Part shown: one piece after another, positions 8,024 to 15,254 of the stretch
How the letters are laid out: each line of letters starts with the position of its first letter
How positions within the stretch are numbered: position 1 is the first letter of the stretch
Origin: Pontiellaceae bacterium
Lineage (GTDB): Bacteria; Verrucomicrobiota; Kiritimatiellia; Kiritimatiellales; Tichowtungiaceae
Length of the DNA stretch: 32,931 nt
NCBI GenBank assembly: GCA_029939835.1
Contig: JAOZSE010000008.1
Location: 1 to 32,931 of the forward strand
Reading direction: 5' to 3'
Notes under the pieces: model-generated
Database searches by the model: none
The model's input: the letters and a program-made list of their open reading frames with translations, nothing else
What the model was told of the DNA's origin: nothing
Program-made: the position numbers and the translations under genes

Positions 8024-8059
8024 GCCTTCGCTCCTTCGGAGCTACGGCTGGCAGGCCAG
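8021..8059. repeat. Nested hairpin repeat abutting the tRNA 3' end
   Basis: The outer arms CCAGCC (8021-8026) and GGCTGG (8046-8051) enclose an inner hairpin GCTCC-TTC-GGAGC. A second overlapping hairpin CTGG-CAGG-CCAG follows (8048-8059). The outer left arm uses the CCA of tRNA-Thr. It could act as a terminator or processing structure; no long T tract follows. Confidence 0.7.
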
Positions 8060-8091
8060 CCTTTTCGGTTGCGCCAGACACGCCGTTCAGC

Positions 8092-10356
8092 TCACTTGGT
8101 CTCAGCTTTTGCTGCACGGAGTTCCTGAAGAATCAGGTCTGTACTGCTTAGTTTTGGAGTCTCGGCTGGCTTTTCCTCAGACACTTCGCTGATATCTTTT
8201 TCGCCGGAGGCTTTGCTATTATCCTCTTTGGCCGATTCCTCATTGCGGAGCGGGCTTTCGGACCAGCCGGGCGGCCAAAGGGTTTTGCTGGAATCGGACG
8301 CTTCGTAAATGCGGCGCGTTTCGCGCTCCGCCTCTTCGGGCGTAGTCAGCACGTAGGGCGTTAGCAATACAATGAGTTCGCCGCGCGCATCAGAGTTGTT
8401 GTGCGAGCTGAAAAACCAGCCGAGCAGGGGGATGTCGCCGAGAATTGGAATTTTGGTGGAGCTTTTGCGGGTGGATTTATTGACCAGTCCGCCGAGTACA
8501 ATCGTGGAGCGGTCCTGCACAGCCACCTGCGCGCTCATTTCCCGTTTTAGAATGATAGGCACTTCATTCCCGTCAATCGTGACGTTTGAGCCGACGTCAT
8601 CGGCCGACTGCGTGATTTCCATGACGACATAACCCTGCGGGTTGATGTGCGGGGTGACGGTGAGGTTGATCCCGATGTTACGGTATTCATAGGTGGAGCG
8701 CGCCGTGGTGCTGCTGTCACTGTTTACGGAGGAGGTGATGATGGGGTGTTCTTCACCAACCGTAATTTTGGCTTCCGTATTGTCTGTTGTCAGAATGACC
8801 GGGGTGGATAGAATCCGCGCATCACCATCGGTTTTAGCCGCATGGATAATGGTCTTTAAATTCAGTTCGGGAAAAACACCGTAGTAACTAAGAGCCCCGC
8901 CAACCATGTTTGTAGCTAGGCTAGCCGCATCAAATCCTATTCGATTGAGGTCAGTTAAAGATTTATAAAGGTTCTCGGTAATTTCAAATCCAGCATTTGT
9001 TATTGTTCTGGTCGCAATAACAGCCCGTTCTTCTTCAATATTTTGATACACCCACTGGATACCGGTTTGGAGCGAGTCGTTGAGGTTGACGTTGAGGATG
9101 ACGGCCTCGATGAGGACCTGAGCGAGCATGACATCCAGATTGGCGATGACGGCTTTGAGGGCTTCAATGTCGGACTTGCGGCCCATAAGGAGCAGGGAGT
9201 TGGTGCGCTCATCGGAAAGGATTTTGGTCTCGGCGGAGAGGCGGCCGATCGCGCTTTTAGCTTCAGCGCTGATTTCGCGCCCGGTGGTGGAGGTGACTTT
9301 TTCGACCGCTTCTTCAATGCTTTTACTGCCTTCATCTTTCCCGCCCGGGCCGATACTCTTGGTTTTTTCGGTGGCTTTGGCCGCTCCGATGAATTCGTTG
9401 AGGACACCGGAGATTTCGGACGCCTCGGCATACTCAAGATTGACGACTTCGACGATGACTTCGGGGTCAACGGGGACGTCGAGCACTTTGATGATGTTGT
9501 CGAAAAAGTCAAAGTTGGCGGCTTTCGAAAAAATAATGAGAATATTGGTGCGCTCATCGGAGACAAATTTGACTTCGCCCTGAATCATTTCGGTTTCGTC
9601 AGCCGGAGCGCTTTCCGGTTTTACGGCGGTACCGGCGGTTTTGGGCGCGCGGATGACGCCGGGGATGGTGCGCCCGCCGCCGGCGACAACGGTCTGTTCG
9701 CTTTTTTTGGTTTTGGCGGCCTCGACCAGCTCTTTGAGCTTACCCGCAACCGTTCCGGCGGTGGCGTGTTTGAGCTGGTAGATGCGGGGTTCAATTTTTT
9801 CGACAGGCTGATCCACCATGGTGATCAGTTCAACGATCCGGGCGATATTGGCGGAGGTGTCCGTAATGAGGACGCTGTTGATGCGATCCATCTGGATGAT
9901 TTTTCCGTAGCCGTGGACAAGATGCTGGATGAGCGGCTGGACATCGGCAAAGACGACGTAGCGCAGGGGAATGACCTGGGTGATGAGCTGGTCGGCCTCG
10001 GTGTATTTCTGGTCTGGATCGAAGGGTTTGATTTCCATCCCTTCCTGCCGGGCGTTGGCGATGGGGACGACTTTGAGGAATTTGTCGCCCATCGGAACGA
10101 GGGCGATGCCGTGCATGGCGAGGACGGTTTCGATGGCCTGTTTGGCTTCATCCCGTGTCAGTTTGCTGTATTGAAGGGTAACGGTGGGTTTTAGATCGGC
10201 CTGCGTGATCAGTGTGCGGTCCTCTTCCTCGTTGTAAAGAAGCACCAGCTGCTCAAGGGTGGCATCCTTCAATTTCTGTGAAAAAAGCTGCTCCGCCCGG
10301 GCACAAAACGTTGCGCTGAGCAGGGCGGTCATCAGAAGGAAAAGTGTCTTTTTCAT
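8092..10356 (-). CDS. gspD: Type II secretion system secretin GspD
   Basis: GspD forms the multimeric outer-membrane channel through which folded proteins leave the cell. The 754-residue protein starts with a Sec signal peptide (MKKTLFLLMTALLSATFCARAE). An N0-like domain (about 25-110) and N1-N3 repeats follow, for example VIPLRYVVFADVQPLIQHL, RIYQLKHATAGTVAGKL and VVNLEYAEASEISGVL. The secretin domain ends with MSAQVAVQDRSTIVLGGL and KIPILGDIPLLGWFF. A charged C-terminal tail of about 60 residues may bind a pilotin or the membrane. It is the last gene of the operon, 96 bases after gspM, with only a weak ribosome site. Codons for residues about 430-495 (8870-9060) are visibly more AT-rich than the rest. 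Confidence 0.95.
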   Translation of the reverse strand: MKKTLFLLMTALLSATFCARAEQLFSQKLKDATLEQLVLLYNEEEDRTLITQADLKPTVTLQYSKLTRDEAKQAIETVLAMHGIALVPMGDKFLKVVPIANARQEGMEIKPFDPDQKYTEADQLITQVIPLRYVVFADVQPLIQHLVHGYGKIIQMDRINSVLITDTSANIARIVELITMVDQPVEKIEPRIYQLKHATAGTVAGKLKELVEAAKTKKSEQTVVAGGGRTIPGVIRAPKTAGTAVKPESAPADETEMIQGEVKFVSDERTNILIIFSKAANFDFFDNIIKVLDVPVDPEVIVEVVNLEYAEASEISGVLNEFIGAAKATEKTKSIGPGGKDEGSKSIEEAVEKVTSTTGREISAEAKSAIGRLSAETKILSDERTNSLLLMGRKSDIEALKAVIANLDVMLAQVLIEAVILNVNLNDSLQTGIQWVYQNIEEERAVIATRTITNAGFEITENLYKSLTDLNRIGFDAASLATNMVGGALSYYGVFPELNLKTIIHAAKTDGDARILSTPVILTTDNTEAKITVGEEHPIITSSVNSDSSTTARSTYEYRNIGINLTVTPHINPQGYVVMEITQSADDVGSNVTIDGNEVPIILKREMSAQVAVQDRSTIVLGGLVNKSTRKSSTKIPILGDIPLLGWFFSSHNNSDARGELIVLLTPYVLTTPEEAERETRRIYEASDSSKTLWPPGWSESPLRNEESAKEDNSKASGEKDISEVSEEKPAETPKLSSTDLILQELRAAKAETK

Positions 10357-10452
10357 AATTTAGTCCATTTAATTTAAAGGCGGCTATTTAATCACAGCTT
10401 TTTCCGGTTTACACGGATATTTCACGTAACGAGCAACACGTTTCATAACTCA

Positions 10453-10983
10453 TCATTCGCTATTCCGCCGGTAGGCGCAGTCAATGATCATGGAACCTTT
10501 CAGGACGCCTTCACGCCGGGCGTCGGGCATGGCGTTGAGCTGGCGGACATCAAAACGGATGCCTTGGCTCTGGAGGTCGTAAAGGAAACGGACGAGCGCA
10601 TCGAGTTCACCCTCCCAGTTGCAGCTGACACCGAGTTCGTAGAGCGCACCGCGCTGTTCTTCGCGGTAGGGCTGGGTGCGAATGAGGTCGAGGCCGTATT
10701 CATCGGCGGTGCGCTTGATGAGCTTGAGCACTTCGGCGGTGACGGAGGTTTTCTCGTTATATACCGGAAGCTGATCCTGAAGCTCAATGAGGCGGCTGAT
10801 CCAGTCTTTTCTTTCGTCGAGAATCCGCTTATGCAGTTTAATCTGCCTCAGGAGACGGGTTCGTTCTTCGGTGAGCTGCCGCTGCGCGGCGATCTTCGAG
10901 CCGGCCAGCCAGTAGGTGAAGCCGAAGAGCACCACGGTCAAGGCGGCCATACCCAGCAGGAGTTCGCGCCTTGAAAATTTCAT
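10453..10983 (-). CDS. gspM: Type II secretion inner-membrane protein GspM (PilO-like)
   Basis: The 176-residue protein has a short cytoplasmic start (MKFSRREL), one membrane helix at about residues 8-28 (LLGMAALTVVLFGFTYWLAG), a coiled-coil stretch at about 30-70, and a periplasmic ferredoxin-like domain. GspM/PilO proteins pair with GspL and connect the cytoplasmic ATPase to the pseudopilus. Sequence similarity in this family is weak, so the call rests on topology, length and position: the start overlaps the gspL stop by four bases (ATGA) and the gene precedes gspD. Confidence 0.82.
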   Translation of the reverse strand: MKFSRRELLLGMAALTVVLFGFTYWLAGSKIAAQRQLTEERTRLLRQIKLHKRILDERKDWISRLIELQDQLPVYNEKTSVTAEVLKLIKRTADEYGLDLIRTQPYREEQRGALYELGVSCNWEGELDALVRFLYDLQSQGIRFDVRQLNAMPDARREGVLKGSMIIDCAYRRNSE

Positions 10984-12383
10984 GGCCGGTCCTCCTGCGG
11001 TTGTTTGGGAAGTTCCGCCGTGAGGGAAAAGGTGGAGACGCGCCGGTCTTTGATGGTGCGCGTGCTGACGGGCTGATCTTTAATCCGTTCAAAGAGTCCG
11101 GACGCGCTGAGCTGCTGGAAGTAGTCATAGATGGGGTCGGCGCGCTCGCTGGTTCCCCGCAGGCTCACGGAAGCGCCCTTTTTGTAGGTGAAGGAGCTGA
11201 TTTCGACCCCCTCGGGAAGGGCGGCGGTAATTTCGCGCAGGCATTCGAGCGCCGAGCGGGAGCGGTCTGAATATTCTTTGAGCGAGAGCATGGCTTCGCG
11301 GGCGGCCTGTGCTTTACGCGCGGGCTCCTCATAGATGGCGGCCTGTCGGCGGATGCGGCGGCAACTGGCCTGCCGGATGGAGAAAACGACACCCGTAATC
11401 GTGACCACGGCCAGCCAGATGCTGAGCACCGCGATGGAGGCAATGGTGGCAATGCGCATGATCCGTTTTTTCCGCTGCAGTTCAATCCACTCGCGCGGCA
11501 CCAGTTCGACATGGTGCAGCCCGCGTTCGGCGGTACGCAGCGCCAGTCCTTCGGCCAGCGGCGGTAATGTGCCCAGATCGTGCAGCGACACGTCGGCTCC
11601 GCAGGCTTTTTTCAGCATCCGGACGAGCGACGGCGGCACTTCGGCCTCGCTCCAGAACAATACCGAATCGGTTTCGCGGTGGCCGTATTCAGCTTCAAGC
11701 GACAGCAGCGTATAGCGAACCTCCTCGGAAACTTCCTTCATCACGGCTTCATCGCTGAAGTTATGAAACAGTTCGAGAGACCGGAAGCAGACGGGTACGC
11801 CGTCATCCACGACGATCATGGAAAATTCTGTATGTTCTTCGAGCACGAGTACAATCCGCCCCTTGTCCGGCGCCTGCGCGTGGGCGACCAGCAGGCTCCA
11901 CCATGCCAGTATTTCGGCGTCCAGACTGCGGATATAGATATTCTTTTCCTTAAAGAGATCGCCGAGGGTGTCCACCACCTTGCGCGGGGCCGCCACCGCC
12001 AGCACCCGGGAGTGGTCTTCGGTCTGATGCAGTACCTCATAGGAGACCGTCATTTGGTCAACGGGGAACGGCGATATCTGGTCGATCTGCAGTTCCACCA
12101 TGCCGCGCAGCTCGTCCGCGTCGGCGGAGGGCAGTTCGATCACCCGCATCAGCAACTGTGATGAGGGCAGCGCAAGCGTCACGATGCCTTTAAAATTATT
12201 GCGGATTTCAGGAAGCACCTCTGCAGGGAAGAGCGGGGCGTTTTCCTGTTCAAAAAAACCTTCCGGCAGGGGCAGGGTACCTTCGTACAGTTTTTCCGTA
12301 CCACGGCGGTTTTTGCGCAACACGGCCCACTCGACGATTTCGTCGGTAAAGTGGATCCCGGTTGTATGAGTGAATAGCAACAT
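10980..12383 (-). CDS. gspL: Type II secretion protein GspL, fused PilM/PilN-like
   Basis: The 467-residue protein has a cytoplasmic actin-like PilM-type domain (about 1-300; VTLALPSSQLLMRVIELP, PFPVDQMTVSYEVL, LAVAAPRKVVDTL). A membrane helix follows at about 312-338 (IATIASIAVLSIWLAVVTI), then a coiled segment and a periplasmic PilN-type domain (LREITAALPEGVEISSFTYK, VSLRGTSERADPIYDYFQQL). In type IV pili these parts are separate proteins; the fusion is what defines GspL. It recruits the GspE ATPase to the inner membrane. It lies 8 bases after gspK and overlaps gspM by four bases. Confidence 0.88.
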   Translation of the reverse strand: MLLFTHTTGIHFTDEIVEWAVLRKNRRGTEKLYEGTLPLPEGFFEQENAPLFPAEVLPEIRNNFKGIVTLALPSSQLLMRVIELPSADADELRGMVELQIDQISPFPVDQMTVSYEVLHQTEDHSRVLAVAAPRKVVDTLGDLFKEKNIYIRSLDAEILAWWSLLVAHAQAPDKGRIVLVLEEHTEFSMIVVDDGVPVCFRSLELFHNFSDEAVMKEVSEEVRYTLLSLEAEYGHRETDSVLFWSEAEVPPSLVRMLKKACGADVSLHDLGTLPPLAEGLALRTAERGLHHVELVPREWIELQRKKRIMRIATIASIAVLSIWLAVVTITGVVFSIRQASCRRIRRQAAIYEEPARKAQAAREAMLSLKEYSDRSRSALECLREITAALPEGVEISSFTYKKGASVSLRGTSERADPIYDYFQQLSASGLFERIKDQPVSTRTIKDRRVSTFSLTAELPKQPQEDRP

Positions 12384-12391
12384 ATCAGTGC

Positions 12392-13462
12392 TCAGTGCTG
12401 TTTTCCTTCGAGCCAGAATAGTGGAGAGGCCTCCTTTTCGCCCAGCTTAAAGATGCAGGAGATTTCACTGGTGATATTCCCGACGGCGCCGACACTGGTA
12501 ATGGTGACATATTCCGGCTTCAACGTGAAAAGATCGGAACTGAGGCCCAGCGCCGCGAAATCTTCCTGCGTAATTCCGTCGTCTTCCGTTTCGGCTTCGC
12601 CGTCGAGGCCTAGACGGGCGTCCATAATGTCATCAATCACAGCTTCAGGAATACCAAGGCTGTACAATGTAGTACGGCTTGCACTGTTGGGGTTCACTTT
12701 TCCGTTTCCCCAGGTGGTCAGTTCCGCAGCGAGGCCGGTCATAGGTTCCTCAGCTTCCGCCAGAGCGTCCGGCGGCGTACCGTAGAGAATCTCCTCGGTC
12801 CAGTCTTTGATCAGCAGCAGTTCATCCACCGTATCCACAGGGGCGTTTTTGCACTCATAGCCGCGCGTGCGGTAGAACGTATGGTCAGATTCCGCACCGT
12901 TGGCCCGGTGGGCGTCATTTTCGTCCTCCCAATCCTCCAGACAGGCGAGCAGGGTGTCCCACTTCGTATTGGGAACACCGGTTTGAATGAAAAGTTCTTT
13001 CCATCCGTCACGCGAAAGCTTGTGGATATTGCGCCGTCCTTTTTCATAGTCGATGTCCACGGTGACCGTTCCGTCGCCGAACGCCTCGCTGTAGCCCACT
13101 ACTGGAACTCCTTTGGCGATTTTAGCTGCTTCATTCAAATAAGGGTCTTCATAGACAATGTCTTCGCCGGGATTTTCCTCTTCAAAGGCCATCATGGCTT
13201 TGGCCAGTTCCACGCCCGCCAGCGCCAGCCGGTCCGCCTTGAAGCGCTTGCGTTGTGCGGAAATAATGCGCGCCTCCAACTGCATTTCAAAAGCAAACGT
13301 GCTCACAATCATGGCGACAATCACCAGCACCCACATCACCACAATCAGCGCCGCGCCGGACTTTTTAGAATTTTGACCACAGAGGACACAGAGACTCAGA
13401 GGGAAGGAAATGGTGCCTTCTCTGTGCCTCTGTGTCCTCTGTGGTGAATAAAAAATCTTCAT
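12392..13462 (-). CDS. gspK: Type II secretion minor pseudopilin GspK with repeat-encoded leader
   Basis: GspK caps the tip of the pseudopilus with GspI and GspJ. The 356-residue protein has the class III signal KKSG|AALIVVMWVLVIVAMIV. As is typical of GspK, it lacks Glu at mature position 5. A large alpha-helical domain follows, with the GspK motif WGNGKVNPNSASRTTLYSLGI. The 36-residue leader is unusual: codons 6 to about 28 are made by an inverted repeat at 13376-13445. No ATG, GTG or TTG lies in frame between the repeat and the cleavage site, so translation must run through it. The start ATG overlaps the gspJ stop (TGATG) and is preceded by GGAAG. Confidence 0.9.
   Translation of the reverse strand: MKIFYSPQRTQRHREGTISFPLSLCVLCGQNSKKSGAALIVVMWVLVIVAMIVSTFAFEMQLEARIISAQRKRFKADRLALAGVELAKAMMAFEEENPGEDIVYEDPYLNEAAKIAKGVPVVGYSEAFGDGTVTVDIDYEKGRRNIHKLSRDGWKELFIQTGVPNTKWDTLLACLEDWEDENDAHRANGAESDHTFYRTRGYECKNAPVDTVDELLLIKDWTEEILYGTPPDALAEAEEPMTGLAAELTTWGNGKVNPNSASRTTLYSLGIPEAVIDDIMDARLGLDGEAETEDDGITQEDFAALGLSSDLFTLKPEYVTITSVGAVGNITSEISCIFKLGEKEASPLFWLEGKQH
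13376..13445. repeat. Inverted repeat inside the gspK leader (ACCACAGAGG family)
   Basis: ACCACAGAGGACACAGAG (13376-13393) is repeated as an exact 18-nt reverse complement at 13428-13445, with a 34-nt spacer. From memory, similar ACCACAGAGGACACAGAG-type sequences are scattered in many environmental bacterial genomes. Here it is translated in frame (SPQRTQRHREG...LCVLCG) between the gspK start codon and the prepilin cleavage site. Confidence 0.95.
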
Positions 13463-14247
13463 CAGTTTGCTTCCGAAACATCATTGGTGACTTCGGGGCC
13501 GAGCGGAATTTCGATGAGCTGGCGAAATTCAACGGGTTCGTCGTATTCCTTCATTGGCTCCGCGTAGAGCGTAATTTCAAGCAGTCCGGGAATGGCGTTG
13601 GTATGTTCCCAGCGGCTTTCCCAACCCTCATGGTCTTCTTCGGTGTCATATACCCGGCAGCGAAGTCCTTTGATGTTTTCGCTGATGAACCAGCTCTTTT
13701 TATCGACCTCATCCTCGTCGGCCAGATGCGGCCAGACGGTGACGACCAGCCCTTCCTCACCGTCCTCGTCCCTTCCGCCGCCGATCTCAATGCGGTGCAG
13801 GCCGTGCTTGAACGCCTCGCCCGGCGGAATAAACGCGCCGCTGGCGGTAACCCAGCTGATCGTGTGTTCCCCATATCCCGTTGGATTGTTTTCCATCCGG
13901 AACGCGTATTTATCCGGCGCGGAATCAAAAAACGCCATGGAGCGGAGCGAAGCCGACAGTTGGGTGAGTACGAAATCGCCATGATGAATTTTATCCATCA
14001 GTTCCCGCCCGCCGGTCCATGCGCGTGTCGCGGTCGAAAAAGTCTGCCATGCCACGGTGAGGGCAATGGAGAGAATCACCATCGAAATCAGTACTTCAAG
14101 GAGAGTAAAACCGCGGCAAGATTTTGGAGTGCGCAGGCTTGCCTGCGCTTTTCCCCCCGAAGCTTGCTTCGGGAAGGTTAACGCGGAGCAAGCTCCGCTG
14201 ATGAAAGCGGCAGCAAGCTGCCGCATTCCATAACGATTTCCGCTCAT
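13462..14247 (-). CDS. gspJ: Type II secretion minor pseudopilin GspJ with repeat-encoded leader
   Basis: GspJ is part of the pseudopilus tip complex. The 261-residue protein carries the class III signal CRG|FTLLEVLISMVILSIALTV, with Glu at mature position 5, and a beta-rich C-terminal domain typical of GspJ (GLLEITLYAEP, FRQLIEIPLG). The leader is 46 residues instead of the usual 6-10. About residues 7-41 are encoded by the four-hairpin repeat 14126-14229 (MRQLAAAFISGAC... QASLRTPKS). The start is well supported: GGAGGA lies 7 bases upstream and the ATGA overlaps the gspI stop. No other in-frame start lies between the repeat and the cleavage site. Confidence 0.9.
   Translation of the reverse strand: MSGNRYGMRQLAAAFISGACSALTFPKQASGGKAQASLRTPKSCRGFTLLEVLISMVILSIALTVAWQTFSTATRAWTGGRELMDKIHHGDFVLTQLSASLRSMAFFDSAPDKYAFRMENNPTGYGEHTISWVTASGAFIPPGEAFKHGLHRIEIGGGRDEDGEEGLVVTVWPHLADEDEVDKKSWFISENIKGLRCRVYDTEEDHEGWESRWEHTNAIPGLLEITLYAEPMKEYDEPVEFRQLIEIPLGPEVTNDVSEAN
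14126..14229. repeat. 104-nt four-hairpin repeat, CTTG/CAAG loop family (copy B, within gspJ)
   Basis: It has the same architecture and length as the copy at 3593-3696. Terminal GGAGTGCG and CGCATTCC flank hairpins with stems GCGCAGG, CGAAG, GCGGAG and GCGGCAG, with loops CTTG, CTTG, CAAG, CAAG in plus-strand order. The stems differ from copy A but remain self-complementary. It is translated as part of the GspJ leader. Confidence 0.93.
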
Positions 14248-14714
14248 CGCTCTTCCTCCGGCGGAATGTAGTGCCAGGTGACGATTTCCTCAAAACTCTC
14301 GCGGCCGCGGGCGGACCAGCTCACCCTCGTACGCACGGTATAGAGCCCTTCGCGCTCTTCGTCTTCGGGTTCAGTGATTTCACGCTCCCACTTGTAGCCA
14401 TTATCAAATGAACCGGAGTCTGCTCCGGCATCCAGTTCGCTGCGGGTGAGGGGGTTTTCTGCACCGACCTGCAGAATCAGACGCTGCGCCGTGCTGTAGT
14501 GGCGTGCTTTGGCAATGACCGCCAGGCAGCGGGCCGTCGCCAGCATCAGGGTGCCCGCACCGATCCCGAGGATCACCATGGCCAGAAGAACCTCGATGAG
14601 GGTTAACCCGCTTTTCCAGAGGGTAGACGAGGCTTCCAGCCTCGTTTGCGCCGGCGAGGTGTCTTGCGTTTTCGAACGAGGCTGGAAGCCTCGTCTACGG
14701 TAGAGATTCACCAT
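14244..14714 (-). CDS. gspI: Type II secretion minor pseudopilin GspI with repeat-encoded leader
   Basis: The 156-residue protein has the class III signal KSG|LTLIEVLLAMVILGIGAGTLM and a short globular domain, matching GspI, which starts tip-complex assembly with GspJ and GspK. The 36-residue leader is mostly repeat: codons about 6-31 come from the 76-nt element 14623-14698. The start at 14714 has GGAGGAG 6 bases upstream, within the end of gspH, and overlaps gspH by 7 bases. There is no in-frame alternative start after the repeat. Assignment as GspI, not GspH, rests on size and gene order. Confidence 0.88.
   Translation of the reverse strand: MVNLYRRRGFQPRSKTQDTSPAQTRLEASSTLWKSGLTLIEVLLAMVILGIGAGTLMLATARCLAVIAKARHYSTAQRLILQVGAENPLTRSELDAGADSGSFDNGYKWEREITEPEDEEREGLYTVRTRVSWSARGRESFEEIVTWHYIPPEEER
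14623..14698. repeat. 76-nt inverted repeat, TTCCA loop family (copy within gspI)
   Basis: The 24-nt arms are exact inverted copies, from GTAGACGAGGCTTCCAGCCT onward at the left and ending CTGGAAGCCTCGTCTAC at the right, separated by 28 nt. Each arm is itself a hairpin, CGAGGC-TTCCA-GCCTCG. The feet are GTAG and CTAC. A twin of the same 76-nt length with an unrelated spacer lies between genes at 27639-27714. Confidence 0.95.
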
Positions 14715-15214
14715 GACGACTCCTCCACGGTTGTTTTTCCGGAAATCGGATTGCAGGAAACCGTCACGCGCCGGTCTTTTTCATCACGGAAAGTCACCGA
14801 AAACCCGTCATTCATGCCGGTGGAATAGTAGTGTACCGCGCGCCCTTCATCAGGGATGCCATCTGCTTCGGCCAGGTTTTCGAATTCGCTGATTTTAATA
14901 TCGCCCGGCAGGCGGCGGGAGGTTTCCGGTTCGGCGGCGTTGGTGCCGCCGCATGAAAGCGTCAGCAGGCCGTCCTTGAAGCGGAGCGTGCATTCGTCCT
15001 GTTTGAGAATGGACATGCTGCGTGCATAGCGGGCCATACGGACGGTTGAGCGGACGGCGTCATTCATCTGGGTGGATTGAAACGTGCCCCGGAAAAGCGG
15101 GACAGAAACGCCTGTGGCAATCAGGATAATTACCACCACCAGAAGAATCTCGATGAGGGTGAAGGCATTTTTGATTGACGATTGATGATTGATGATTGGG
15201 GAATTGTTTTTCAT
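14708..15214 (-). CDS. gspH: Type II secretion minor pseudopilin GspH with repeat-encoded start region
   Basis: From ATG 15214 the protein has 168 residues with signal KNA|FTLIEILLVVVIILIATGV and a GspH-like beta domain (VRMARYARSMSILKQDECTLRF). The residue before the cleavage site is Ala, not the near-universal Gly, so processing may be less efficient. A longer in-frame reading from 15400 would overlap gspG by 146 bases and is rejected. The inverted repeat 15174-15248 covers the weak ribosome site, the start codon and leader codons 1 to about 14 (MKNNSPIINHQSSI). Confidence 0.85.
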   Translation of the reverse strand: MKNNSPIINHQSSIKNAFTLIEILLVVVIILIATGVSVPLFRGTFQSTQMNDAVRSTVRMARYARSMSILKQDECTLRFKDGLLTLSCGGTNAAEPETSRRLPGDIKISEFENLAEADGIPDEGRAVHYYSTGMNDGFSVTFRDEKDRRVTVSCNPISGKTTVEESSW

Positions 15215-15248
15215 AGAAGTCTTCAATCGAAAATCATCAATCGTCAAT
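15174..15248. repeat. 75-nt inverted repeat over the gspH start (ATTGACGATTGATGATT family)
   Basis: The 17-nt arms ATTGACGATTGATGATT (15174-15190) and its exact reverse complement (15232-15248) flank a 41-nt spacer. The spacer also repeats GATTGATGATT. The element lies between the gspG stop and the gspH cleavage site and supplies the gspH initiation region. Folding would hide the gspH start, which could tie its translation to gspG. Confidence 0.93.
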
Positions 15249-15254
15249 TTCTCC

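Noticed and set aside
9043-10194. Long open frame of 383 codons on the plus strand opposite gspD
   Set aside because: It is a codon-bias shadow of gspD; it is rich in Gly, Asp and Phe in the pattern of an antisense frame and has no family match.
10384-10446. A 20-codon reading frame on the minus strand between gspM and gspD (MKRVARYVKYPCKPEKAVIK)
   Set aside because: There is no ribosome site and no recognisable family, and it is short enough to occur by chance.
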